Shown: positions 1 to 6,841 of the stretch, one piece after another
Position numbering within the stretch: position 1 is the stretch's first letter
Layout: the number at the start of each line of letters is the position of its first letter
NCBI GenBank assembly: GCA_025356915.1
Contig: JANXQG010000696.1
Span: forward strand, 1-15,034
Direction: 5' to 3'
Length of the DNA stretch: 15,034 nt
Source of the DNA: Planctomycetota bacterium
Lineage (GTDB): Bacteria; Planctomycetota; Planctomycetia; Pirellulales; Thermoguttaceae
Program-made: the position numbers and the translations under genes
The notes under the pieces: generated by a model
What the model was told of the DNA's origin: nothing
The model's input: the letters and a program-made list of their open reading frames with translations, nothing else
The model's database searches: none

Positions 1-300
1 ATCAAGTTGGCCTATGACGACTTCGGTGTCGGGCAGTCACGACTAAACGACCTGGCCGAAGTGGCCCCAGACTACGTAAAATTTGACATGTCGCTCATAC
101 GCGACATCGACCGTGCCGCGCCGCAGCGGCAGCAGGTTCTGGCCACGCTGGTGCAGATGGTCCACAATCTTGGTATCACCTCATTGGCCGAGGGTGTGGA
201 AACGGACGGCGAGGACCAGACCTGCCAGCAGATGGGCTTTGATCTTGGCCAAGGCTATCTCTACGGCCGCCCAGCCCCGCCGCGGGAATTTCCAAATTAG
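1..300 (+). CDS. EAL-domain c-di-GMP phosphodiesterase, C-terminal part (5' end outside window)
   Basis: The reading frame is open from base 1 and stops at TAG 298-300, so about 99 C-terminal residues are visible. They match the last third of an EAL domain, the enzyme that hydrolyses the second messenger c-di-GMP to pGpG. Seen motifs are YDDFGVG (the paired metal-binding acidic residues), VKFD (conserved Lys), AEGVET (conserved Glu) and the closing QGYLYGRP. All are intact, so nothing suggests loss of catalysis, but the EAL signature itself and any GGDEF, PAS or receiver domain lie upstream of the window. The protein ends only a few residues after the EAL fold, so EAL is the C-terminal domain. 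The family is well established; partner domains and the signal sensed cannot be seen. Confidence 0.9.
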   Translation: MKLAYDDFGVGQSRLNDLAEVAPDYVKFDMSLIRDIDRAAPQRQQVLATLVQMVHNLGITSLAEGVETDGEDQTCQQMGFDLGQGYLYGRPAPPREFPN

Positions 301-397
301 CAGAGCTGTTCCGAGGCAGGGGTATGAGGGAAAAGGGCTACACGGCCAGAGGCCGTAGTATTCAACCACCCGCCAAGATGTCAAAACTGTTGTAGTA

Positions 398-679
398 TTA
401 CTGAGTCCTGGAAACGCGGAACCCTGCGCTGTCGCCCAGGTCGTCCGGCGGGTTCCAGTCGCGTATGGCGGAACGGGTTAGCGGCCAGTCGATCCAGGAA
501 CCGCCACGAAGGACACGGCAAAATCCGGAATCTGGGCCGTTTGGGTCGTCTGCGGGAGACTTGGCATAGTATTTCGCCCTATACCAATCCGCGCACCACT
601 GCCAGGCATTTGCTTGCATATCACGAATAGCTGGCCTCGTAACGGTCACGGGGACGCGGAGCGTCCCGTATGCTCCCAC
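398..679 (-). pseudogene. Formylglycine-generating-enzyme (FGE-sulfatase) domain, C-terminal remnant
   Basis: The 93-codon minus-strand frame ends with the typical C-terminus of the FGE-sulfatase/SUMF1-like fold: a WQWCADWY segment (usual form WEWCxDWY), CRVLRGGSW, a SAIRDW stretch and GFRVSRTQ before TAA at 398-400. Family members usually have more than 200 residues in this domain; here only about the last 73 residues are family-like. The first 20 codons, down to about position 622, read through a palindromic repeat (651-667) and resemble no part of the family. I therefore read this as a 5'-truncated gene whose front was lost or replaced by repeat sequence. No ribosome binding site is seen before the nominal ATG. 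FGE-like domains in this group are often non-catalytic binding modules or activate sulfatases; which applied here cannot be told. Confidence 0.75.
651..667. repeat. Palindromic repeat, 7-bp stem, 3-nt loop
   Basis: GGGACGC (651-657) and GCGTCCC (661-667) form a perfect 7-bp inverted repeat around GGA. It sits at the 5' end of the FGE remnant. Its core recalls the GGGACGC core of the tandem repeat at 11618-11664, so the two may be related interspersed elements. Confidence 0.6.
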
Positions 680-724
680 GCGCAGCGATTTTCTGGGGCT
701 GATTAATTTGACGTCCTGCTCCTA

Positions 725-781
725 GTCGCGTAGCGACCGCCGATGGTAGCCGTGGGTTTTAACCCCACGTCGCTACGCGAC
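725..781. repeat. Long palindromic interspersed repeat
   Basis: A perfect 12-bp inverted repeat pairs 725-736 (GTCGCGTAGCGA) with 770-781. Between the arms a second pair, CGTGGG at 751-756 and CCCACG at 764-769, forms an inner stem. The whole can fold as a stem-loop of nearly 60 nt on either strand. There is no T-run after it, so it is more like a REP/BIME-type interspersed palindrome than an intrinsic terminator. It lies between the FGE remnant and recQ. Confidence 0.75.
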
Positions 782-852
782 GAACGGCAGATTTCCGTAC
801 GCGCAGCGCGGAAACAAGAAGAAAACAACCGATTCCCCTCGCGTTCTGAAAA

Positions 853-870
853 GCGACGGCAAGCCGTCGC
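853..870. repeat. Short hairpin repeat upstream of recQ
   Basis: GCGACGG (853-859) and CCGTCGC (864-870) form a perfect 7-bp stem with a CAAG loop, 50 bp before the recQ start. A further imperfect pair (TTTCCG 792-797 and CGGAAA 809-814) lies upstream. Together with 725-781 these fill the 241-bp gap with structured repeats; no gene is seen there. Confidence 0.6.
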
Positions 871-908
871 ACTCCAAAACGGCACTTTCTGGCGATCCAG
901 AATACCTC

Positions 909-914
909 TATAAT
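909..914 (+). promoter_or_regulatory. Consensus -10 box (TATAAT) placed for a leaderless recQ mRNA
   Basis: TATAAT at 909-914 ends 6 bp before the recQ ATG at 921, so a normal initiation distance of about 7 bp puts the transcript start on or next to the start codon. No Shine-Dalgarno motif precedes the ATG, which fits a leaderless message. The -35 region (about 885-891, TTTCTG) is poor, which lowers confidence. Confidence 0.4.
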
Positions 915-920
915 GCCAGG

Positions 921-2654
921 ATGAGCGTTTCCGGCGACCATCTTGATGCCCTGCTGCCGCGGTTCGGCCTGACGGCGTTCCGTCCTGGCCAGCGGGAAGT
1001 CATTTCGACCGTTCTGGCGGGAAAAGACTGCCTGTGTGTCATGCCCACCGGCGGCGGCAAGAGCCTTTGCTACCAATTGCCAGCCCTGGTACTCGATGGG
1101 CTGACGCTCGTCGTCTCGCCGTTGATTGCGCTGATGAAGGACCAGGTCGATCAACTCCAGGCACGAGGATTCCCCGTCACTTTCATCAATAGCACGCTGC
1201 CTGTCCAGGAGCAATATGACCGGCTTGATCGTATCGCGGCGGGCGAGTTCCGCTTGGCGTACGTAGTGCCGGAGCGGTTTCGCAGTTCGCGGTTTCTGGA
1301 ATCCGTGCGGGCAGTGGGGCTGAAGCTGCTGGCGGTCGATGAGGCCCACTGCGTCAGCCAATGGGGCCACGATTTCCGCCCCGATTATGCCCGGCTCGGT
1401 CATTTTCGCAAAATGCTGGGCAACCCGACGACCATCGCCCTGACCGCCACGGCGACCGACAATGTGCGTCGCGACGTCGTCGAGCACTTGGCCCTGGACG
1501 AACCGAAGATTTTCATCACCGGCTTTGCCCGCGAAAACCTCTTCTATGAGGTACTCAGCCCGCGAACCGATCGCGAAAAGGCCGAGATGCTCGTCAAGTT
1601 TCTCCGCGAGACCCCCGGCACGGGCATCATCTATGCTTCCACGCGGAAGCGGACGGAAGAAATTGCCGAGATCATTGGCCAGCAGACATCGCGGCGGGCG
1701 GCCATCTATCATGCCGGCCTGCCGCCCGACGAACGCCGTGCGACGCAGGATGCCTTCATGAGTGGCCGCATCGAAGTCATCACCGCAACGAACGCTTTCG
1801 GCATGGGCATCGACAAGGCGGACGTGCGTTTCGTCATCCACTACAACCTACCAGGCAGCCTGGAGGCATACTACCAAGAAGCCGGCCGGGCGGGCCGCGA
1901 CGGAAAACCATCGCGTTGTGTGATGCTCTATCACGGCGGCGACCGCTATATTCAGGAGTTCTTCATCGAGAACTCTTACCCCGGGCTGGACGTTATTCAG
2001 AAAGTCTATGAATTCCTCGCTTCGCTCGACGAGGATCCGATTCAACTGACCCAGCAGGACGTTAAAGAGCACCTGAGGCTCTCGATCGGCAACGACGGCG
2101 TGGGGAATTGCGAGCAAATCCTGGAAAGCGCAGGCGTGCTGGAACGGCTCGTGTCGTCGCAGAACATGGCCACGGTGCGGATTGACAGCGATCTGCCCAC
2201 GTGTGTCGATCTGCTGCCTCGGCAGGCCAAGGTGCGGCGGCGGGTGTTGCAGGCCGTGGAGAAGATCGTGGGCGATCAGCGGGACGAGTTGGTCCAGTTT
2301 CGGCCGCAGGACTTAACCGCAGCACTTCAGATGGAGCAACCGGCCGTGGCCCATGCCCTTTATGAATTGAACGAATCGGAATGGTTTACTTACGTGCCGC
2401 CGTTTCGCGGCCGTACCATTCGCATGTTAAAGCGAGACGTGCCGTTTGAAGAGCTGGAAATCGACTCCGCAGCCCTGGAAAAGCGCAAAACGGCCGAATA
2501 CGACAAGCTCAACCGCATGGTTCGTTTTGCCCTCAGCGGCGCGTGCCGGCAGCAGGATATTTTGCACTATTTTGGCGAGAGCGAGGCGGGCGAATGTCAC
2601 CACTGCGACAATTGCAGCAAGCACAAGCCCCGTGACCGCCGCAGGGATCCCTAA
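921..2654 (+). CDS. recQ: ATP-dependent DNA helicase RecQ, helicase and zinc-binding part (interrupted gene)
   Basis: This is a superfamily 2, 3'-5' DNA helicase of the RecQ family, which unwinds forks, D-loops and recombination intermediates. The 577-residue product shows motif 0 (FRPGQREVI, about 20-28), Walker A PTGGGKS (42-48), DEAH (140-143) with the RecQ aromatic loop SQWGHDFRPDY (146-156), and motif VI QEAGRAGRDG (319-328). The four-cysteine RecQ zinc site comes at the very end (C542, C559, C562, C565) after an inserted stretch of roughly 160 residues compared with E. coli RecQ. Translation then meets TAA at 2652-2654. The frame continues without another stop into an RQC winged helix (2673-3374), so this looks like one gene split by a nonsense codon. 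ATG 921 is chosen because family homology starts within about 12 residues of it. No HRDC domain is seen. Confidence 0.92.
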   Translation: MSVSGDHLDALLPRFGLTAFRPGQREVISTVLAGKDCLCVMPTGGGKSLCYQLPALVLDGLTLVVSPLIALMKDQVDQLQARGFPVTFINSTLPVQEQYDRLDRIAAGEFRLAYVVPERFRSSRFLESVRAVGLKLLAVDEAHCVSQWGHDFRPDYARLGHFRKMLGNPTTIALTATATDNVRRDVVEHLALDEPKIFITGFARENLFYEVLSPRTDREKAEMLVKFLRETPGTGIIYASTRKRTEEIAEIIGQQTSRRAAIYHAGLPPDERRATQDAFMSGRIEVITATNAFGMGIDKADVRFVIHYNLPGSLEAYYQEAGRAGRDGKPSRCVMLYHGGDRYIQEFFIENSYPGLDVIQKVYEFLASLDEDPIQLTQQDVKEHLRLSIGNDGVGNCEQILESAGVLERLVSSQNMATVRIDSDLPTCVDLLPRQAKVRRRVLQAVEKIVGDQRDELVQFRPQDLTAALQMEQPAVAHALYELNESEWFTYVPPFRGRTIRMLKRDVPFEELEIDSAALEKRKTAEYDKLNRMVRFALSGACRQQDILHYFGESEAGECHHCDNCSKHKPRDRRRDP

Positions 2655-2672
2655 GCAGCAGACCAGCTAAAG

Positions 2673-3374
2673 GTGGGTCTGCAAACCGAGGACGCCATCG
2701 CAAAACCGTCGTCGTCCGGGGTGGTCGTTGCCGACAAGTTCGCGGCCGAGGAAACAACCGAGGAGGGGGTGATCGAGACCGTTCGCAAGGTGCTCAGCGG
2801 GGTTGCACGCGCTGGGTCGAGGATCGCATGCGGAAAGAATCTCATCGCTCAAATGCTCTGTGGTTCCAATTCGGCAAAGATCAAGAAGCTGCGTCTGGAC
2901 CAGTTGACCACCTTTGGGCTGCTTCGGCGGTTGAAACAGACGGAAGTCACGACGCTGATTGAGATTTTGATTGCCATCGGTTGCCTAGAGCAGGAGGACA
3001 TCGATCGCTTCCGCCCCGTGCTGAAGCTCACGCCGCTGGGTGGCGACGTGATGCGGGGCAACGCCGAACTGCCTGCCGGCTTGAGGCTGCCTAGCGAACT
3101 ACGGCTCAAACTGCGGCGGCCAGCCGCCAAGGATGTACCGCGGCCAAAGGTCGTCCAGAGCGCAGCCGAAATCGACCGGAACCAGGCAACGGAGCAACTG
3201 CCGTCACCGGTCGACCGGCCGTCGTATTACTGGACTTGGCGGCTCTTGTCCCAAGGTTTTTCAGCGGAAGAGTGCCTAGCGATACGCGGAATCACGCGCG
3301 AAATGCTCTTGGATCACGTCTTCCGGGCCGAAGAAAACGGTCTGGAATCAATTGGCCGTCAAGCAGTCCCTTGA
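2673..3374 (+). CDS. RecQ C-terminal part: RQC winged helix plus helix-turn-helix (same frame as recQ, after a stop)
   Basis: This frame is in register with recQ and separated from it only by TAA plus six sense codons. Residues about 33-130 resemble the RQC winged-helix domain that follows the zinc site in complete RecQ proteins (ARAGSRIACGKNLIAQMLCG, then LTTFGLL, then VLKLTPLGGDVMRG). Residues about 185-225 (YYWTWRLLSQGFSAEECLAI and following) resemble the HTH_40-type domain found at the C-terminus of some RecQ and related helicases. The RQC domain normally binds duplex DNA and helps strand separation. The nominal GTG start at 2673 lacks a Shine-Dalgarno motif; independent translation would need reinitiation 18 nt after the recQ stop. 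It may be a second subunit, a readthrough extension, or the dead half of a mutated gene. The domain assignment is solid; its expression is unknown. The 3' end overlaps the convergent regulator by 16 bp. Confidence 0.7.
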   Translation: MGLQTEDAIAKPSSSGVVVADKFAAEETTEEGVIETVRKVLSGVARAGSRIACGKNLIAQMLCGSNSAKIKKLRLDQLTTFGLLRRLKQTEVTTLIEILIAIGCLEQEDIDRFRPVLKLTPLGGDVMRGNAELPAGLRLPSELRLKLRRPAAKDVPRPKVVQSAAEIDRNQATEQLPSPVDRPSYYWTWRLLSQGFSAEECLAIRGITREMLLDHVFRAEENGLESIGRQAVP

Positions 3375-3637
3375 TCTGCCGTTCGGCTCGCAAGGAAGTA
3401 CGTATGCTTCGGCCGTCCCCGTTCTCGCGTCACTTCGACTTTCCTGGTAACTAACTCTGCTGCCATCAACCGAGTCAGTCGGCCACGGATAGCCGTCTGA
3501 GTAACGTGAAAATGGGCGGCTATCTCGGATACGGAGTAGCCGTTGTGATCCGCAAACAAGCCGAGGAGGTCCTTGTCGCACATGGGTTGACGGTCAGTCG
3601 GCGACTTGGTCTTGGTCTCTTTTAATTCGTTTCCCAT
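3359..3637 (-). CDS. Short winged-helix transcriptional regulator
   Basis: The product has 92 residues from the ATG at 3637-3635, which is preceded by GAAAGG about 7 nt upstream on the coding strand. A longer in-frame start at 3763 exists but adds 42 residues without domain character. Residues about 22-62 form a helix-turn-helix (LLGLFADHNGYSVSEIAAHF, then VTQTAIRGRLTRL), followed by a wing RERGRPKHTYFLA (72-84). This pattern occurs in MarR/ArsR-like and SufR-like winged-helix regulators, where GRPxHxY marks the wing. Unlike full-length SufR-type proteins there is no C-terminal effector or cysteine domain, so it may act as a bare DNA-binding dimer. No obvious target operon lies downstream. 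The CGGAAT half-site cluster at 3825-3906 upstream is a candidate binding region for this protein, by inference only. Confidence 0.75.
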   Translation of the reverse strand: MGNELKETKTKSPTDRQPMCDKDLLGLFADHNGYSVSEIAAHFHVTQTAIRGRLTRLMAAELVTRKVEVTRERGRPKHTYFLASRTADQGTA

Positions 3638-3824
3638 GATGTTGCCTTTCGTTAAACGGGTCAGCCCGAACCGAGCCGCGTGAAAGGCGTAGAACTCTCC
3701 GCTGGCCCGAGCTACTTGGCTGCCCGGTACACAATCCGGAACGGCCCTCCCGACTGGTTCCATTCTACCATTTTCCGACAGCGTGGGGAGTGGGTACCAG
3801 GAAAACGGGCAAAGTTGTTCGAGA

Positions 3825-3906
3825 AACGGAATTTATTCCGTTATTTGTCTTTTTTAGGTAACCGGGATGAATTCCGTTCTATGCAGGGCTGCCTCAACCG
3901 GAATTT
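3825..3906. promoter_or_regulatory. Cluster of CGGAAT/ATTCCG half-sites with a terminator-like stem-loop
   Basis: AACGGAA (3825-3831) and TTCCGTT (3836-3842) are a perfect 7-bp inverted repeat around TTTA. A further ATTCCGTT lies at 3871-3878 and CGGAATTT recurs at 3899-3906, giving four copies of one half-site within 82 bp. This arrangement in a divergent intergenic region suggests an operator. Alternatively the first pair followed by the T-rich tract ending at 3855 could act as a weak intrinsic terminator for plus-strand transcripts arriving from recQ; its AT-rich stem makes that less convincing. Confidence 0.4.
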
Positions 3907-3926
3907 GCCCATTCTCCTGCCCATCC

Positions 3927-3955
3927 TTGCAGCAAGTCGAGGCTTCCTGCACAAT
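3927..3955 (+). promoter_or_regulatory. Candidate ligA promoter
   Basis: TTGCAG (3927-3932) and CACAAT (3950-3955) are separated by 17 bp and would start transcription near 3962, giving a leader of about 64 nt before ligA. Each box matches the sigma-70 consensus only partly, so this is a weak call. Confidence 0.25.
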
Positions 3956-4025
3956 GAAGGTTATGCTGTCGCCCCCCTAATTGGCTGACTTGGCTGAAGT
4001 CATCTATTTCTCAAGGATCTCCATC

Positions 4026-6032
4026 ATGTCCCAGAACCCCGCTTCCGAAATCGCCTCGCTTCGCGATCAGATCCGCCACCACGACTATCGGTATTATGTC
4101 GAGGCGGCGGCGGAGATCAGCGATCGCGACTACGATAAGCTCTTGGAGCGGCTCAAACAGTTTGAAGCGGACCATCCCGAGCTGATCTCGCCCGATAGCC
4201 CCACGCAGCGCATCGGCGACCAGCCGGTCAGCGAGTTGCCCCAGGTCGAACATCGCGCGCCGATGCTCTCGATCGAAAACACCTATAGTCTCGATGAGCT
4301 AAAGAAGTTCGGCGAGCGGACTGCCAAGCTGTTGGAAGGCGAGCCGATCGAGTGGGTCGTCGAGCTGAAGGTCGATGGCGTAGCCGTGTCGCTGGTCTAT
4401 GAAGACGGGCTGCTGGTCCAGGGCGTCACTCGGGGTAACGGCCGCGTGGGTGACGACGTGACCCACAACATCCGCACGATCCACGACATCCCCCTGCGGC
4501 TCAGTGGCAAAAAGTATCCCCGCATTCTTGAGCCGCGTGGTGAAATCTACATGACCAATAGCAACCTTGTGCAACTCAACGAGCGACAGAAGGTCGAAGG
4601 GAAGCCGCTGTTTTCCAACACGCGGAACGTGGCTGCCGGCTGCATTCGCCTATTGGACCCACGGATATGCGCTGAGCGGCGGCTGCGGTTCTTCTGCCAC
4701 TCAGTCGGATATCGCGAAGGACTCGAAGCCGAGTCACATATTGATTTTCTCAAGGAGATGGCCGATTACGGTATTCCCATGACACCCGGCATGGCCTGCT
4801 TTCCCACCTTCGAGGCGGCTACCGAGCATTGCGAGCAGCTCATCGAAAGGCTGCACGAGTTGGATTTTGAAATCGACGGGCTGGTACTCAAAGTCAACCG
4901 TTATGCCCAACGGGACCGGTTGGGGGCAACCTCCAAGGCCCCGCGTTGGGTTATCGCCTACAAGTTCGAGAAATATGAAGCCACGACCCGCGTGAATGCC
5001 ATCCGCGTGCAGGTTGGCAAGACCGGCGCGATCACGCCCGTGGCGGACCTGGAGCCGGTTGAGTTGGCCGGTACAATCGTCAGCCGGGCCAGCTTGCACA
5101 ACGCCGAGGAGATTGAGCGGAAGGATGTTCGCGTGGGCGATATGGTCGTGGTGGAAAAGGCGGGCAAAATCATTCCGCACATTGTCCGCGTCGAGGTGGC
5201 CGAACGGAAAGGCGAGTTATCGAAGTTCCCCTTCCCTAAAAACTGTCCCGAATGTGGCTCACCCGCGGTCAAAGACGACGGCGGCGTCTACATCCGCTGC
5301 CCGAACCCTGAATGTCCGGCCCAGATCAAGGAGCGGATCCGCTACTTTGCCGGCCGCAACGCGATGGATATCGAGGGGCTGGGTGACAAGCTGGTCGATC
5401 AATTAGTCCATCAGAAGCTAGCGCAGAGCTATGGTGATCTTTACCGTCTGACGGTAGACAGGCTGCTAAAGCTCGAACGCATGGGCCGCAAGTCGGCCGA
5501 AAATGTGCTGGAGGGGATCGAGGCGAGCAAGGGCCGCGGCCTGGCCCGGTTGCTCAACGCCCTGTCGATCCGTCATGTAGGCAATCGCGTGGCCAGTGTA
5601 TTGGCCGAGCGGTTTCGCACGATCAACGCCCTCTTGGCCGTCGACATCGACGAATTAAGCCGGACTAACGAAATCGGACAGGTGATCGCGAAGAGTGTGC
5701 ATGAGTTTTTACATTCCGAGTTTGGCCGCAAGGTGATCGGGGATCTGCGTGCGCAGGGTGTGAAGATGGAATCGACCGCCGCCACGACGGCCGCCGCTGG
5801 GGCGAGAAAGCTGGAGGGCAAGACGTTCGTCGTCACCGGCACGCTGGTGAAGTACAGTCGCGACCAGATCCATGAGTTTATCGCGGAGCACGGCGGGCAT
5901 GCCGCATCGAGCATTTCCAAGAAGACCGACTATCTCGTCGCCGGCGAGAAGGCCGGCAGCAAGCTGGAAAAGGCCCGGCAACTTGGTGTGAAGGTGCTGA
6001 GCGAGGAGGAGTTTGAAAGATTGATTGCGTAG
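4026..6032 (+). CDS. ligA: NAD+-dependent DNA ligase LigA
   Basis: LigA seals 3'-OH/5'-phosphate nicks in replication and repair, using NAD+ to adenylate an active-site lysine. The 668-residue product has the full bacterial architecture. Domain Ia is at about 5-70 (RDQIRHHDYRYYV), and the adenylation domain carries the KVDG motif with Lys115. An OB fold follows (VGKTGAITPVADLEP), then a four-cysteine zinc finger (C407, C410, C425, C430), helix-hairpin-helix repeats (about 435-575) and a C-terminal BRCT domain (about 590-668, starting LEGKTFVVTGTL). The ATG at 4026 is preferred over an earlier in-frame TTG at 3981 because AAGGA lies 8 nt before it and domain Ia begins just after it. Length and motifs are normal and I see no defect. 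The stop is followed within a few bases by an in-frame DUF4143 remnant. Confidence 0.98.
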   Translation: MSQNPASEIASLRDQIRHHDYRYYVEAAAEISDRDYDKLLERLKQFEADHPELISPDSPTQRIGDQPVSELPQVEHRAPMLSIENTYSLDELKKFGERTAKLLEGEPIEWVVELKVDGVAVSLVYEDGLLVQGVTRGNGRVGDDVTHNIRTIHDIPLRLSGKKYPRILEPRGEIYMTNSNLVQLNERQKVEGKPLFSNTRNVAAGCIRLLDPRICAERRLRFFCHSVGYREGLEAESHIDFLKEMADYGIPMTPGMACFPTFEAATEHCEQLIERLHELDFEIDGLVLKVNRYAQRDRLGATSKAPRWVIAYKFEKYEATTRVNAIRVQVGKTGAITPVADLEPVELAGTIVSRASLHNAEEIERKDVRVGDMVVVEKAGKIIPHIVRVEVAERKGELSKFPFPKNCPECGSPAVKDDGGVYIRCPNPECPAQIKERIRYFAGRNAMDIEGLGDKLVDQLVHQKLAQSYGDLYRLTVDRLLKLERMGRKSAENVLEGIEASKGRGLARLLNALSIRHVGNRVASVLAERFRTINALLAVDIDELSRTNEIGQVIAKSVHEFLHSEFGRKVIGDLRAQGVKMESTAATTAAAGARKLEGKTFVVTGTLVKYSRDQIHEFIAEHGGHAASSISKKTDYLVAGEKAGSKLEKARQLGVKVLSEEEFERLIA

Positions 6033-6038
6033 TTTCTG

Positions 6039-6656
6039 TTGCGGAAAGGCCAGTTCGGTGTTGGCATTCCCTCCTTGGCACTCCGCCGCTTTTGGACCAT
6101 GATCGCGCACTATCATGGCCAGATCTGGAACGCGGCGGAATTGGCCCGCGGGCTGGCCGTCAGCGAGCCAACCGTACGACGCTATCTCGACTTGATGTCG
6201 GGCGTGTTCATGGTGCGGCAATTGCCACCGTGGTTCGAGAATCTTGGCAAACGCCAAGTCAAGGCTCCGAAAGTTTATGTCCGCGACAGTGGCCTCTTGC
6301 ATGCTTTGTTAGGCATCTCGAATCAGCGCGACCTCGAACACCATCCCAAGGTGGGCGCGTCCTGGGAGGGCTACGCCGTCGAGGAAGTCATCAAAGCGAT
6401 ACGGCCGGATGATGCCTATTATTGGGCGACCCACAACGGCGCGGAACTCGACCTGCTATTGTTCAAACGTGGGCGACGCATCGGCATCGAGTGCAAGCGG
6501 GGCGATGCGCCCAAGCTCACCCCCTCCATGCGCATCGCGCTGGCCGACTTGAAACTCGATGCGCTTTACGTCGTCTATCCGGGCGAGAAGCATTACGCAC
6601 TGGCCCAAGAGGTCGAAGCCGTGCCGCTCGCCGAATTCGTCGATGCAAAACAATAA
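6039..6656 (+). pseudogene. AAA_14/DUF4143-type ATPase, C-terminal half only (5'-truncated)
   Basis: From about 6048 the frame matches the C-terminal part of ATP-binding proteins with an N-terminal AAA_14 ATPase and a C-terminal DUF4143 domain. It has a helix-turn-helix (IWNAAELARGLAVSEPTVRR), the VYVRDSGLLHALLG motif, and a PD-(D/E)xK-nuclease-like core (WEGYAVEEV, GAELDLLL, GIECKRGD). Complete proteins have roughly 400 residues; the Walker A/B-containing first half is absent. The frame begins directly behind the ligA stop, in the same frame as ligA, with no ribosome binding site before the TTG at 6039 or the ATG at 6099. The simplest reading is a decayed gene whose front was deleted when it came to lie next to ligA. 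The C-terminal half contains no stop or frameshift, so decay is recent or the fragment is still translated. The biological role of the intact family is not well defined. Confidence 0.75.
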
Positions 6657-6703
6657 TATTCCATCTGAGATAATTGTGCCGTGGAACGAAATAGGCGTGG
6701 CCC

Positions 6704-6733
6704 CTGAGCAACTCGCATATTGTCAGTTATAAT
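6704..6733 (+). promoter_or_regulatory. Candidate promoter of the alcohol dehydrogenase gene
   Basis: A perfect TATAAT lies at 6728-6733, with CTGAGC at 6704-6709 as a partial -35 box at 18-bp spacing. It would start transcription near 6740 and leave a leader of about 100 nt. The rest of the 185-bp gap 6657-6841 shows nothing else I can name. Confidence 0.45.
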
Positions 6734-6841
6734 GGGGGTTACTTCAATTGCCGCTTATGCCCTGCACGGCTTAAAATGGCCTGAAGCGTCGCGGCAGGGA
6801 GTGAAGTTCGCATCACCGCTCAACCGCTGGCAGTGTATACC

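Larger units (their letters stand above)
3638..4025. other. Intergenic region between regulator and ligA
   Basis: This 388-bp stretch separates the divergent regulator and ligA. It holds the CGGAAT half-site cluster and stem-loop (3825-3906), a weak ligA promoter candidate (3927-3955) and the ligA ribosome binding site AAGGA (4013-4017). Frames crossing it in either direction show no recognisable protein, and I see no RNA gene. Confidence 0.6.

Noticed and set aside
342..356. Intrinsic terminator after the EAL gene (ACGGCC, AGA, GGCCGT)
   Set aside because: The 6-bp stem is not followed by a T-run on either strand; it may be another small palindrome.
759..1841. 360-codon minus-strand frame opposite recQ
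   Set aside because: It mirrors the recQ helicase core, has no recognisable domain and is explained by GC-rich codon bias.
3638..3763. 42-residue N-terminal extension of the winged-helix regulator
   Set aside because: The internal ATG at 3637 has a good Shine-Dalgarno motif, and the extension shows no domain.
3680..3988. 102-codon plus-strand frame between the regulator and ligA
   Set aside because: No ribosome binding site, no family resemblance, and it crosses the half-site cluster.
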